A DNA stretch of 64,000 nt from Periplaneta americana. Taxonomy: Eukaryota; Arthropoda; Insecta; Blattodea; Blattidae. The notes under the pieces were generated by a model. That model was not told where the DNA came from. It ran no database searches and saw only the letters and a program-made list of their open reading frames with translations. The position numbers were made by a program, and so were the translations under genes. The DNA lies in NCBI RefSeq assembly GCF_040183065.1, contig NC_091119.1, forward strand, positions 201,581,043 to 201,645,042, read 5' to 3'. Of the stretch, positions 34,188 through 46,117 are shown one piece after another; position 1 is the stretch's first letter; every line of letters begins with the position of its first letter.

Positions 34188-34610
34188 TAAATTATCACAA
34201 TAGCGAATGTATTTATAAATAATAATACTGAACGACTGTATAGAAATAGTGTACGACACATGTTAGAAGTGATTTTATTTTGTTCCTAGATTTGCTACAC
34301 TCGCCCTGCGGCTTCGTTTCGTTACTCAAAATAAAATATTACTTTTAATGCTTGTATCATAAATTATTTTTTATTGCAACATTTTAAGAAAGTTGTAAAT
34401 TTCTCAGGATTTCATTATAGTTCGGTGATACGTAATGATAGAGTATCGTCACATTCATACCGCTAAGGAGCAAAGCTATGTTGAGGGTTGCTAAGCAACA
34501 AGGTGCTCGTAGAGTATTACAGAAATGAGCATAGGTGCCTGCTTGAAATATACTGAAACTTCACCAAGACGCTGACAATATTGCATAGTGTAATATGTTC
34601 TTAAATTACT
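34188..34610. other. Unassigned interval
   Basis: It contains the palindrome GTTGCTAAGCAAC at 34487-34499 and no gene. Confidence 0.4.
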
Positions 34611-34614
34611 TTAA

Positions 34615-35583
34615 ACAGGACATACACCTTTAAATACTGAAAAATTGACGAAATTAAGTTAATATATTTTTTTTCTCAGCAATTAATACATCTGTAACTC
34701 TGGAATTTTATATGCTCTATATACGTTATTTCTGAAATTTGATACTTTTTTGCCGATTCAGTAAAAGTATTATCCTTACGGGTAATTATCAATTCAAAAT
34801 AGCAGCTACATTTTGTACATTAAAATTCCGTTTCTCTGATGATTTCCACAAATATTAGTATTTCTGATTGATTCTTTTTTCTACGTGTTCCTGAATGTCA
34901 TGTGGACGACATGAGTCAATAGAAATATGTTTTATATCAATTTCCAAAAATAGTCATTTTTTTATTTTATTAGATCAAAAATATAAAAAACTATTGTATA
35001 AGTATTATTATTATTATTATTAAATTTCCAAATGTATAGAACCCTATTTTATCGGAAGGCATATTAGTTCTGTAATTAAATCATACATATAATAACCCTG
35101 TACAAATAGTTACATAAAATATATTACATTAAATGTGTATGACATAATAAAAATCATAGTTATATTAATATATAAATTCGTAGATATGCGATAAAATAGA
35201 TATACATAGGAACGGGTACACAATATATGAAACACAGATATATTACATACGATACAATACTTACAAAGTATTAAACCAATTGTTTAGATAGGTTCATTCA
35301 TAAGTTTGAAATAAAGTTGAATGCAGAATTTCACTGCAATATCTTTAAAACTGTTTGCATTGCCAGAGAAAACATGAATAGACAAAAGTTACGGGTGCCA
35401 TTTTGAGTTTGTAATAACCCATAGCGGTAATAGTTTCACTAAATCTGAAAATAGTATACAATTGCAAAAGTAGTGTATATTGGGCATGTAAATTTACAAG
35501 GTTACAGGATTATTCATAGCCCAGGAAAAAGATACTACCGAATTTCATCAATTTTTCAGTACATAAAGGTGTACGTACCCCCT
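34615..35583. mobile_element. TTAA-flanked TIR element (Kolobok- or piggyBac-like), non-coding
   Basis: The left end ACAGGACATACACCTTTAAA and the reversed right end AGGGGGTACGTACACCTTTA both continue into TACTGAAAAATTGAYGAAATT. TTAA is on both sides (34611-34614, 35584-35587). TTAA duplication is used by Kolobok and piggyBac superfamilies. No transposase is present. Confidence 0.75.
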
Positions 35584-35587
35584 TTAA

Positions 35588-36054
35588 GGATAGGATGGTG
35601 ATGGTGGTGGTGATAAATCGAGAAAATGTGAAATTCCGCGAAAATCCGACATCCCCAACAGTTTCCTTGGAGTTATGACTCTCCACAGTCTGAACCCGGT
35701 TCTCCTGCAAAGGAAACAGTTGCGAGCTGCCTCAGACTTCGGGGTGGTCCTGCCTATGCAGCACTCTTGGTCTCTGTTTCTTTGTAAAGGCGCCGACTGA
35801 GCGAGAAAGATTGTGAAAATGGTTGAAGGGAACAAGGAAGCCTTATCCTAGCGTGGACACCCTTGAGGCCTTGCATCAACAAGTTGTCCGCTGGCCCACG
35901 CCGCTCGCGCCGTCACGTGGGCAGTGTAAAATGGGACAGGGAACTCGTGGAACAAAGTGCATGCACTTCTGTGCACAGGAAACTTGCAGTAGCGTTCTGT
36001 GGTCGCGAGAAAGTACGCAGTTTGAATGTGCTAAACATAAAAAAATAAAGTTTT
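35588..36054. other. Unassigned, GC-richer interval
   Basis: Overlapping frames on both strands (for example 35823-36056 on +) have no recognised domain. It may be part of a longer SINE- or LTR-like element ending at the tRNA-like sequence that follows. Confidence 0.35.
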
Positions 36055-36235
36055 GAGTTCACACCTGTGGAGTAACGGTTAGCGCGTTTGGCCGCGAAAC
36101 CAGGTGTCCCGGGTTCGATTCCCGGTCGGGGCAAGTAACAAAAGGCGCCAGGACCAGCACCAACCAGTTCTGAAGATGGCCCATTACAGGCTGAAACTAG
36201 TTAACCGGGTACTGTAATATTTAACACGCCTGTAA
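36055..36235 (+). mobile_element. tRNA-derived SINE
   Basis: The tRNA-like head at 36062-36132 contains GTAACGGTTAGCGCGTTTGG (A-box side), GCCGCGAAACC (anticodon arm) and GGGTTCGATTCCCGGTCGGG (T-arm and acceptor). It is followed by CTGAAGATGGCCCATTACAG and GGCTGAAACTAGTTAACC. The B box is intact. Confidence 0.8.
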
Positions 36236-36530
36236 AAATGTAAAGATATCCCTGTAACATGCCATGAAGGCACTTGGGGGGCATGGAGGTAGAGCCCCAT
36301 GCTTTCCATGACCTCGGCACTAGAATGAGGTGGTGTGGTCGGCACCACGCTCTGACCGCCTTTTACCCCCGGGAAAGACCCTGCACTCAATTTTATAGGA
36401 GGCTGAGTGAACTTCGAGGCCGAAAGTTTGGCAACGAGAAAAAATCCTTCACCACCTGGGATCGAACCCCGGACCTTCAAGTCCGTAGCCAGCTGCTCTA
36501 CCAACTGAGCTACCCGGCCGCCAATACAAC
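36236..36530 (-). mobile_element. tRNA-derived SINE, second family, head-on to the previous one
   Basis: On the minus strand the head reads GGCCGGGTAGCTCAGTTGGT, AGAGCAGCTGGCTACGGAC and GGGGTTCGATCCCAGG, with both Pol III boxes. The body contains GCGGTCAGAGCGTGGTGCCG and ends CATGTTACAGGGATATCTTT. Apparent minus-strand frames are SINE sequence, not a gene. Confidence 0.82.
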
Positions 36531-37099
36531 ACAAGTAAATGTTTTATATTTTCTGGCAAAATATTACATCTTGTCAGTTAATATTATTTTGTCCGATAAA
36601 AAACCCAAGAGGGGGAAGAAATTAAGTATACAGGAAAATTTGAGATATTAATTTAACTAGGCATGGCAACACTGGGAAGATATTCACTGGATACCGGAGT
36701 GTTGGGGGAGCGGGTGGCTTGGGTTTTCCAATAATTTCTGAAAGTATTTCTTTTTTTCCCCTTAGAATCTCTGGAATATGGATCATGTGCGGAGACTAAG
36801 AGGAAAGTATAAAGTAGGAAAGATTGGAGTAGGCTGGGTTTGCAGTGAAAGAACTCCCATATACAAAAAACAATGAATGAAATGAATTTCCTGTTCGGAT
36901 AGTTACAGAAATATTAATGGACGGGAAAATTTGTTGCAAAATATGAAAATAACTTTTATACATATTTATGAAACATTAAAATTTTACCGAAACATTATGA
37001 AAAATTATTTTTTTTTTCAGTTACATTCTACACATTGTCAATTATGAAATTTTTTGCCCCACACAGCTAAGATGATTTTTTTTTTTTTTTTTCCAAATT
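36531..37099. other. Unassigned interval with a LINE tail scrap
   Basis: About 36780-36880 resembles the tail of the second LINE family (GGGTTTGCAGTGAAAGAACT). The segment near 36545-36610 is distantly similar to 59195-59255. No gene. Confidence 0.45.
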
Positions 37100-37254
37100 T
37101 CAAATTCAAATTTATTTACAATTTACATTTGAATTGAATACATATGAATGGATACCCGAAATGAGCATAATGCTCGTGCTCGGGTACAGTCCAGTAGTCT
37201 ACATAAATTTTACAAGGTTCAAATAATAATGCTGATGATATAAATAATAGTAAC

Positions 37255-37303
<49 letters not shown>

Positions 37304-37440
37304 TAATCGTGACAGAAATGATACAAAGATTGTAATACAAAATAATTCATTAACAATAATAATAATAATAGTAATGAAACAAAAATATTTACAATAATAA
37401 AATAAATACTAAGACGGATAAAATAAAATATAAAACCACT
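37100..37440 (-). mobile_element. CR1-like LINE 3'-UTR fragment with terminal hairpin
   Basis: It contains the stem TACCCGA/TCGGGTA with inner GAGCAT/ATGCTC (37153-37186), followed by AATAAT-rich sequence. The arrangement matches the tails at 56725-56767 and 63361-63395. Confidence 0.65.
37253..37302. repeat. (AAT)n microsatellite
   Basis: Uninterrupted AAT units inside the LINE tail. Confidence 0.95.
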
Positions 37441-38609
37441 AGCGAGAGTTAACACAACTTAAATAAGCATATAATAACCGGAAAAAATGCCAAACTCGAA
37501 AATCAACAGAAAAGTTCGATGTATCGCAGACGACAGCAACCGCCGTATTGACATTGTGTTGTGCATTATTGGTAGTAGGGGGGAGCCGAAAGTCTACGTA
37601 ACTGCCGTTCTCTTCGAATCTTCTCGTACAATCATGGGAAGTTAATGCTGAAAAAACAAAATGTCTACGAGTCAAACTGTTCATTATTACCAGGATAAAT
37701 ACAAATAATACTGAAATATATTAATCGAGTTTCAGTTATAGATCTCCCCTTTTGTGCAAGAGGTATCATATCAAAATATTTTATGAATGGCGGGGAAAAT
37801 ATAAATTTCAATAACTTTCTAGTGACAAGATATAGTGACAAGTACAATCAAGTGTATCTGTGGCGATGCTAAGGAATCATTTATTGGAGATATACACTGT
37901 TATTAATTAAGAAAATGATCTATTTATATTTATTACAATGTTTTATCTTATAGGGTACATGCATCAGATAAATACAATAAAAATTAGTACCATATAATGC
38001 TAGTAACACTTAAAAAAATTATAATAAAATTTATCAAATATCATAGATTTAGATTTTGAAATTTCACACTTTGTCACTAATTAAGCCAGTTGATGTTCTC
38101 GTCCAATTTTCTAAGTGTTGATGACCTCCCCGTCTTTGCGCCCACAAGAACGAAGTCCAGCACGCAAATACGTGTAGCTCTTTCGAATTCAGCGTGTAGA
38201 CAAGTTTTAAATCTCTTATTTGCTAGCCATTGCATTAAGAAGTCAGTCACATTCTGCAGAGTGGGGGAAACCATGGCATTGCCTGCTATAGGCTAAAGCC
38301 TGAAACATACGATTTGTTGAATACGATACATAACAGCACGTGAATCAGACGGGGCGCAGCGAGTAGTGGGTGGAATCTGGGATCGCCGGAAAGATTTACA
38401 ACTCTGACGTGGCTTGTGTGAAAACATGAATGACCAGAAATGATGCAGACGATGGCGTCACCCAGCGCCATATGATTATGTATGACTGGTTGAATCTAAT
38501 GCGATGTTTCTCAGGCCTGAAACCGTACCCTGGACAGCTGATCCTCAGGATTGAGTAATTCTCCGTGAGTGCTCAATTTTTCACTACTGAACTCTTATCC
38601 TGGACACTT
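37441..38609. other. Unassigned interval
   Basis: Short frames only. A possible small TIR element spans about 38293-38520 (GCCTGAAACATACG against the reversed GGCCTGAGAAACATCGC), but its ends are unclear. Confidence 0.35.
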
Positions 38610-40522
38610 GTATTGTATTGTATTTATTTACATTCACAGGTTCACAGCTAGAATACGGACATGTCAAGAAAAATCTTAATAATAGTACAAAGTCTTAATT
38701 ATAGTGACAGTCTAGTTGAAATATATACAGAAGAGTTTTACAATATACTAGTACAACCAGGGTTGCCATACGTACGACTATAGTCGTACGCTTACGACTA
38801 TTTTGACTAATTGTACGAGGTACGACCGAACTCTAAGTCGCGATTATTTTACGACTATTTTACTGAAGGGACAAAATTATTTTGGAACTCACAATGTTGG
38901 ACTATAATTAAAAAAAAAAACACTTAATTTGCCCCTTTCTAGACAACTTTTCTCCATTCAGTATGTCATTGACTAATATCCCTGATCACACACACATATA
39001 TATGCTTTAAAGGGATAAAAGATGCTTTGAAAATCAATATGGTGACTGCACTTGCCATGCAAATCATAAATTCGACATCCTGAGCTCCAGGTTTCATGTA
39101 TGGTGCGGTTATATCAAAGTAACACGAGTTCAAAGATCTGCTATCTTCATTGTATGTTCAGCAATGGAAGTAATTATTTTTATATGAATTAAATAGTACC
39201 GCGCTAGGATTAAGAAATCTAGATGCGCTGACATTTTAGCGGTGTCGGATTTGAGTCGACTGCAGGTGGATTAATTTGATGTAATCATCAGCTGCCGCAC
39301 TGATTGATATTAAATATCTGCCGTTGCGCCGGCCAAAGATAAAGTTTCTGCTGGCTGTTGTTTCCGACCAAGCGTCATCGTGCATGCTTTACCGAAAATG
39401 ACAGTTTTGATAAAGAAATGGTAATTTGAATGCTAACTACCATTGTGGACATCAACTATAATTACTAAAATTCTTGATTGGATGAAGAAATGGGTGCTGG
39501 AATAGTAAACGCTGGAGAATGCTGGGTTTGCAGTGAAAGATCTGCCCTTGGACAGAACACTATGAACGAATGAATATAAATTTATAGGCCTATGAACCAC
39601 TTTTTATGGGCGTTATGTGAAATATATTTGTGTGCACTATGTATAAAATAGTAAAATGATGAATGTACGACAATTTTATGCTAAAGTACGACATTATTCA
39701 TGAGTTGGTACGACGATTGCGTTTCATTTATCTGGCAACCCTGACTACAACACTAGGGGTGAGTATCGATACTTAATGCAACACAGAAATATACATGAAG
39801 CGTTGTTGAGTGTCATGAATTCACCTACAGAATAGAAGGCGTGAGAAATTAGGTACTTCTTTAATTGGGCCCTAAATAATCTTATGTTTTGAGTTTCATT
39901 TTTTATGTCCAAAGGGAGGCTATTAAAAATGTTTACTGCCATATAACGCACACTTTTTTGATAGCACGATAGACTTGCCGATGGAGTATGAAAGTCATTT
40001 TTGACGAGTATTTGTATTACGAACTGTTGAATTAGTTACAAAGTTTTGACGATTACATACCACAAAGTTTATTAATTAAAAAATATAACTGACTAGCCAT
40101 GGATATTTTTTGTAGGGTTTTTTTTAATGGTTCTACACGATTCCCTAGATTTGGCACCTACTGTTTTATTATTCTTTCTTTGTAGTAGGAATATACTGTT
40201 ACTATCTGTAGAATTTCCCTAGAATATTATTCCAAAACTCATTGTGGAAGTATGCAAAGTAGGCATATTGTTTTCAAAGTATTGATATTCACAGTCTTTT
40301 GCATAGATCTAATAGCAAGACATGCTGAATTTAGTTTGGTGGAAATTTTTTTAATATGATTTTTTTTCAATTTAATATAATATTATAAATTATTAAGCCA
40401 AGAAATTTGGTTCTTGTTTCTATTAGGGACCTGTTGTTAATTATTGCACTTGAAATTTTCGAGGTTGAATTTGGACAGGATTTAAATTGAATTACGTTAG
40501 TTTTGTTACAGTTTAATACTGT
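38610..40522 (-). mobile_element. CR1/L2-like LINE 3' half, split by a hAT element
   Basis: Minus-strand translation from 40522 gives LNCNKTNVIQFKSCPNS, ETRTKFLGLIIYN and IKKISTKLNSACLAIRSM (end of palm, thumb region of CR1/L2-type LINEs) with several stops. The end at 39951-39745 reads MAVNIFNSLPLDIKNET and LKKYLISHAFYSVGEFM. The 3' UTR continues at 38757-38610 across the hAT at 38758-39743 and ends in TATTG repeats. It is 5' truncated and dead. Confidence 0.82.
38758..39743. mobile_element. Non-autonomous hAT with GTACGAC subterminal repeats
   Basis: Terminal repeats CAGGGTTGCCA occur at both ends. The 8-bp duplication AGTACAAC/ACTACAAC (38750-38757, 39744-39751) matches at 7 of 8. The left end has the perfect palindrome CGTACGACTATAGTCGTACG and further TACGAC words; the right end has three GTACGAC words (39665-39716). 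Such subterminal repeats are transposase-binding sites in hAT elements. A LINE tail scrap lies at about 39480-39580. No transposase. Confidence 0.88.
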
Positions 40523-41140
40523 AATGGATAGACGCCCTTAAAATGGTAGGCTATGTCGCTCCGGTCCGAGCTGTACCGGGTAGAAGTCGGGATGGTACCC
40601 GCTGTAGGCGCTGTCTCAGCGAGATTGAAACTCTTCCCCATATCCTTGGCTTCTGCCACTATAGTGAGGCCCTTCGCAACATCCGTCACCATGCTGGCCG
40701 TTCTATGCAAGCCGAGGCACTGAAGGAAGTAGGGTTTACAGTCCATCAAGAGGTGCAGGGACTAGCCACACAAGGAAGTGTTCGGCGAATTGATATCATT
40801 GCCATTAAGAACAACTCGGCATACATTCTCGATCCCACCATCAGATTTGAGACACATGCAGATCAGCCGCATGAGGTGGACAGTGAAAAGAAACGGATCT
40901 ATGAACCAACAATCCCGTTCTATAAAGATAAATATAGCCTGTCCCACATTGATGTAATAGGTCTGATGGTGGGAGCACGACGTACCATACCCTCCTTCTT
41001 TGCCAACAAATGTAAAAACCTGGGGCTAACACACAGCATTGTGAAGGAAATAGCCATTAGTGCCCTCAAAGGATCGATTCAGATATTGAGAAATCATTTG
41101 TATGGGAGTGATAATGGAAATTTCAAGTTATCTTAACCGA
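40523..41140 (+). mobile_element. R2-clade-like LINE C-terminal fragment (zinc knuckle plus restriction-like endonuclease)
   Basis: An open frame of 197 codons (40543-41136) carries CRRCLSEIETLPHILGFCHY, a C-C-H-C knuckle. It is followed by VRRIDIIAIKNNSAYILDPT, a K/R-x-D...D-P-T pattern like the restriction-like endonuclease of R2/NeSL-type LINEs, and then KKRIYEPTIPFYKDKYSL and VIGLMVGARRTIPSFF. Only the last part of the ORF is present; the reverse transcriptase is missing. The intact frame suggests a fairly young or slowly decayed copy. Whether it belongs to R2 proper or a relative cannot be told. Confidence 0.8.
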
Positions 41141-41517
41141 TGGCTGTTGATTGGTTTAGATATCAATGCCAATAAATCCGTACTATTATTTTTCTCGCGG
41201 TATATGGCATTCATATCATTCTAACCTATCTGATGATATTCCCCCCCCCCTTCTTAACTGAAAATGAGCACAAACGCTACTTAGGTGTAAATTTTTCTGA
41301 CATTTTGCATATTCTATTCCCTAACCGTTTCAAATGCATATCATTTTACCTTTTAGGTGTGTTTCCAAATTATATGTAATACGCTTTGTCAAATCTGGCA
41401 ACCTTTTCATAAGGGAAGCTAAATTTATTAATTTATTATTATTTGGCTTAGAACAAATCACATATTCTGAGGAGAATTATCTCTGTTGAAGATTGGAATG
41501 TATTGGAGTTAGTAGCT
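41141..41517. other. Possible 3' UTR of the R2-like element; otherwise unassigned
   Basis: AT-rich with a C run near 41241; no gene. Confidence 0.35.
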
Positions 41518-41525
41518 ATAATTAC

Positions 41526-42927
41526 CAAAGCTCGGAACTTGGGGACTTGTGTCTTTGAACGTGGCTGAGCGACCGGACTTCAATGTCAACAAACTCCCAC
41601 TTCCAGCACAGAGGTACTGTCAGGTCTGCTATAAAAGTGGTTCCTGGCTGGAACAACATAATGATAATATTATGATAGGTTGAAACACGTAATTTTATAG
41701 CATATATATAAATAAACATGCAAAATACATCAAATTTACAGTTCTGTTCTGTACATTTTATTACAGTGTATGACTACATACATTCGAATATTTTTCGAAC
41801 CCATACCTTCTTCGTCTGTTAGTTAAGCATGATTTGAAATGAAAGAAACTTATTTTCACGTCACATGAAGTGACGGGAGCAAAATTAATTTTTTTATTTT
41901 ATTTATTTTAACTAGCTACCTACTGAATACAAATTACATTTATAAAACAAAAATGGTTCTAGCCACTACCTTAAGAGCCAGGCTCGTGTACGGAGTGGTC
42001 TTAGTAACATAAAATTTACAAGGACAGTTTACTAAATACAGTAAGTAACTTAATTCAAACCAATAAATACAACACAACAGCAAGAATAAAGAAGAAAGAG
42101 AAAAAGAGAGAAAAATACACATTTAATATAAATTGACAATTCGACAGAAGCCAGTGATATTCAATAAAAACAAGAATATAGTAGACAGAAATAAAAGGTA
42201 AAAAAATACATTTGTTAATATTATATTATATCGTGGATAATTTTACAAATTTATTTTTTAAAAGCTTCAATTTTTTAAAAATTCAAATTTGGAAAATGGT
42301 TTGTAATTGTATTATAAAGTCTTAGGCCGAAATAAAGTGTTGAATGTTTTCACTGTCACTGTTTCCTGTTCGATTTTCAGTAGTTGCTAGCTGATCTCGT
42401 ATCTGAGAAAGATAAGTATCCTAAATTTGTCTCGAAAATAGTTTTCAATTTCTATGTCACTACTAGGGAAGGTTCCACTACGACTTGATCCATGGCCATG
42501 GACAAATTTTCCACCGATTTAAGGGACTGCAATGTATTTCAATGAATGCCCGTTTCCAATCTCTAGTTTGTGTTTGACACAAGTTACAAAATATAAACTC
42601 TCCATTCGAAGAAAATAATATATCTCCTCAGAATTCCTCCACGAAATTCTGTACCAAAATTTTAAGAAATATATTTTCAAACGTATACAATACCCATTCG
42701 AATAATACGTATTTTCTTATTTTCAAACAGACCGTTTACCTCTAATTAATTATCTGAATGTCATTCGACACGACACAGTTTCCTCGTCCGTCTTCCTGTC
42801 ATTAGTTGTGGCCACTTTCTTAGTACACACGACTGTCCCTGAGCACTTGCAGGGTGAGCTTTGTGTACGCTGTACCTGTAACCTTACTCATGCACACGAC
42901 ACACAAGTCCCCAAGTTCCGAGCTTTG
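41526..42927. mobile_element. TIR transposon with perfect 8-bp duplication (hAT- or P-like)
   Basis: The first 27 bp at each end are identical in inverted orientation and begin CAAAGCTCGGAACTTGGGGA. ATAATTAC is duplicated perfectly at 41518-41525 and 42928-42935. An 8-bp duplication fits hAT or P elements, but the ends lack the usual CAG of hAT. It hosts a LINE 3' fragment (41903-42480). No transposase is present. Confidence 0.9.
41903..42480 (-). mobile_element. CR1-like LINE 3' end nested in the TIR transposon
   Basis: Minus-strand remnants near 42300-42360 read HSTLYFGLRLYNTITNHF, a LINE C-terminus. The 3' UTR (about 42210-41903) is shared with 58171-58490 on the + strand. It contains the hairpin CCACTACC/GGAGTGG with inner GAGCC/GGCTC. 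Confidence 0.72.
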
Positions 42928-42935
42928 ATAATTAC

Positions 42936-44059
42936 TATACTTGTGTCATCTGCTAATAATATCGGATGACCTACATATTTTATTATTGGGCAAGATCATT
43001 TCTGACCACTAGAAAAAGTAGGGGATTAAGAGACTTTTGGTAATTGAACGCACAGTATTGTTGGTCTTATATGAAGATTCACATCCTAAGGCTTCATTTG
43101 GAATGTCACTACACCTACCCATTCGCCCATAGGTGATCGATGTACTGCCAATCTACACGATTCGGCTCACGCACACGTCTGACAACAGTGCCAGGGTATT
43201 TCAACTCTAATGGTGTACAGGTATATGCACTCCGTTGTATTGATTCCACGTTTAAAGATGTATGCAAACATTGTATTATTTATTCGATAAATGTGATTGC
43301 AAAGGGTTTTCCAGCGGGCTTGGCATGTTAGCTTGAAATATTTACTTTTTTTTTTTGTTCTTCTTTTTTTTACTTTTTGTACAGCTACGGAAAAATTTAT
43401 CGGCTCATACAAACTTCCAGAAATAAGTTTCAGTTAAAAACTAAATGAGAACAATCAACAGATTTTCCAAAACAGTAGAACATATTTTAGCTCTTACATC
43501 ATGTCATAGTTATAGACATATAGGCTACTTTTCATTCAGTAGCTATCCCATCTACTTCATATTTCCGGAAAGCTGGAAAAATGGAGAATTATTTGTAGCA
43601 TCCGTTAGCAAGAGCTCTTTTTTTAGGATTGAGCCATTTTCCAGGACAGAGCTATGGAGAGAAATAATTCATGCACGAAGCCGTGTTTTTATGATGGCAT
43701 TTTTTTAATTCCGCATATAATTAACAACAGCAGTTTTTCTCATTTAGATGTTGAATAAAGTATAATATTTTCGCTATAATTTTGCAATAATGTACCTGTG
43801 TCATTTGTGTAGTAACTAGGCAACGAATTTCTAGTTTCGTACCTATTTTGTTTTCTACGTCGTAGACTATGTTATTCAGATATCTCTACGTTTCATGTAG
43901 AGGAGACTGTAGTACCTTGAGGTTAGCGTACCTTGAGACTTTTTTTTTTTGTTTCTGATTTTTGCTGCTACCTAGCCGACTCAAACTGAAGTAGAATGTA
44001 GAGAAAGCCGCTAGGTAGCTCTGGTCATAGTTCCGGTTTGATTTATTACAAAGTGTGAG
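42936..44059. other. Unassigned interval
   Basis: Frames of 60-90 codons only, none recognised; contains an A/T-run region near 43340. Confidence 0.4.
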
Positions 44060-44360
44060 TTCTGTACTACAGTCTACTATAAGCTCACCACAAACTCCGC
44101 TCCGTGGATTTCTGTGAGGTTTTGCCACATAAAGATTCGATCTTTGATCTTCAATCGTCACAGTACCCGAGACACGTGTAGGCTCCATTTCTAGCTCACG
44201 CTACCTAAACACAGAGTATGCTATGGATGAAACGAACACACGTGCTTCTTCCTCAATCCTTCAACAGCAACTGACATAATTTTCATTGTTGTTGCGTCAT
44301 CCTCATCCACTTCACAGTTCTGCCACCCTTTGCATTATTTATGAAATAACCCTCCTATTT
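44060..44360 (-). mobile_element. Mariner-like 5' fragment (copy C)
   Basis: Reverse-complement homology to copy A covers the terminal repeat (GAGGGTTATTTCATAAATAA), the leader and the start MEPTRVSGTVTIEDQRSNLY as far as CGELIVDCS. It then diverges. Only the first part of the transposase is present. Confidence 0.8.
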
Positions 44361-44748
44361 CTATGAAAAATTAAATATCATTTGCTTTTAAAATAAATGA
44401 TTAAATAAATAAATAAATAAATACAATATTCTTCGTGTTTATCACACAAATTAAAATGTTCAAAAGAAAACATATATTTTCTAAAATTTCCGTGATACCA
44501 TTCTCATAAATGAACTGGCTAGCTCATTGGGTTTACGAGGTCTGGTCCCGAGGCTAATCCGTGTACTTGCTCATGCTTTTGTCGATTATACATGAACTAC
44601 ATTTAACAGTAAATTTGTGCATACCTCTAACCACACCTAAAAATCATTAGCTTTCAAAATTATTCAGTTTCTATTTTGATCCTTGTTGAATTGGGAGACT
44701 AGCGTACATATTTATTTCATACTCCTTTCATTTTCGCTTTGAATTAAT
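44361..44748. other. Unassigned AT-rich interval
   Basis: Contains AAAT repeats near 44400; no gene. Confidence 0.4.
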
Positions 44749-45675
44749 TGACTTCTTTTCCAATTCACTGCGGGCTAAAACAAGGAGATGCACTATCACC
44801 TTTACTTTTTAACTTTGCTCTAGAGTATGCCATTAGGAAAGTCCAGGATAACAGAGAGGGTTTGGAATTGAACGGGTTACATCAGCTGCTTGTCTATGCG
44901 GATGACGTGAATATGTTAGGAGAAAATCCACAAACTATTAGGGGAAACACGGGAATTTTACTTGAAGCAAGTAAAGAGATACATTTAGGAGTAAATCCCG
45001 AAAAAAACAACGTATATGATTATGTCTCGTGACCAGAACATAGTACGAAATGGAAATATAAAAATTCAAAATTTATCTTTTGAGGGGATGGGAAAAATTT
45101 AATTGCCCTGGAGCAACAGTAACAAATATAAATGACTCTCGGGAAGAAATTAAACGCAGAATAAATATGGGAAATGCCTGTTATTATTCGGTTGAGAAGC
45201 TTTTGTCATCCAGTTTGCTTTCAAAATAACTGAACATTTGAATTTATAAACAGTTATATTACCGGTTGTTCTTTATTGTTGGTGAAACTTGGACTCTCAC
45301 TAGAGACGAACAGAGATTAAGGTTATTCGAGAATAAAATGCGTAGGAAAATGTTGGAGGGATGAAGTTACAGGAAAATGGAGAAAGTTACACAACGCGGA
45401 ACTGCATGCATTGTATTCTTCACCTGACATAATTAGGAACATTAAATCCAGACGTTTGAGATGGGCAGGGCATGTAGCACGTATGGGCGAATCCAGAAAT
45501 GCATGTAGAGCAGCCGTGGCGAAAAGGCCATGGTGCGCCGAGCCACTGTGTAAGCTGCAACGTGCATAGCACCTATGGAGGGAGGCGGACACCCGAAGGG
45601 GAAGTTAATGTTTAGGACGTGTAACGAAGAAAGAAATGAACAAGAAAACATAGGACACATTATCACAACCTAAAA

Positions 45676-45951
45676 TTAACTGTCTTCAGAATGTCTCTGC
45701 GACAAAGTTTCAAAATCAGGAATTATGTCACTTACTGCCAATCGTAGTTGATCACGAAGGTATTTGTCTGTCAGTCGTGATCTAAATTTCATTTTTACTA
45801 TTTTCATTGTTGAAAATAATTTTTCACAAACGTAAGTTACAGTGAACATGGCTTCAACAGAGCAAGCGAAAGAACGAAGCTTCAAATATTTATTTTTTTC
45901 CAAAGATTTGAAAAGTTCAATATCTGTCAAGTCCTTACATCTAGCTTTCAT
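45676..45951 (-). pseudogene. hAT transposase C-terminal dimerisation remnant
   Basis: A 91-codon frame ends with ACSVEAMFTVTYVCEKLFST, MKIVKMKFRSRLTDKYLRDQ and LRLAVSDIIPDF, the C-terminal helix region conserved in hAT transposases of the ZBED / EPM2A-interacting-protein-like group. It belongs to the deleted hAT at 45511-46463 and cannot act alone. Confidence 0.85.
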
Positions 45952-46028
45952 TTAACGTCACATTGTAAATCTGTGAGTTTGAATTGAAAATCTAACCACA
46001 TTATTCGTACATCTGCTGTAAAAGAATC

Positions 46029-46060
46029 GACGTACAGAGATGATAATAATAATAGTAGTA

Positions 46061-46113
<53 letters not shown>
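46029..46113. repeat. (TAA)n microsatellite at the hAT deletion junction
   Basis: Almost pure AAT units lie between the two transposase remnants. Confidence 0.95.

Positions 46114-46115
<2 letters not shown>

Positions 46116-46117
<2 letters not shown>

Noticed and set aside
36062..36132. Functional tRNA gene
   Set aside because: The tRNA-like head is fused to a SINE body and the acceptor stem pairs poorly; the genomic context is repeats only.
36184..36651. Overlapping frames of 116 and 125 codons
   Set aside because: They coincide with a tRNA-derived SINE and read through its Pol III boxes.
38293..38520. PIF/Harbinger-like MITE
   Set aside because: Terminal similarity is broken by gaps and a 3-bp duplication could not be fixed.
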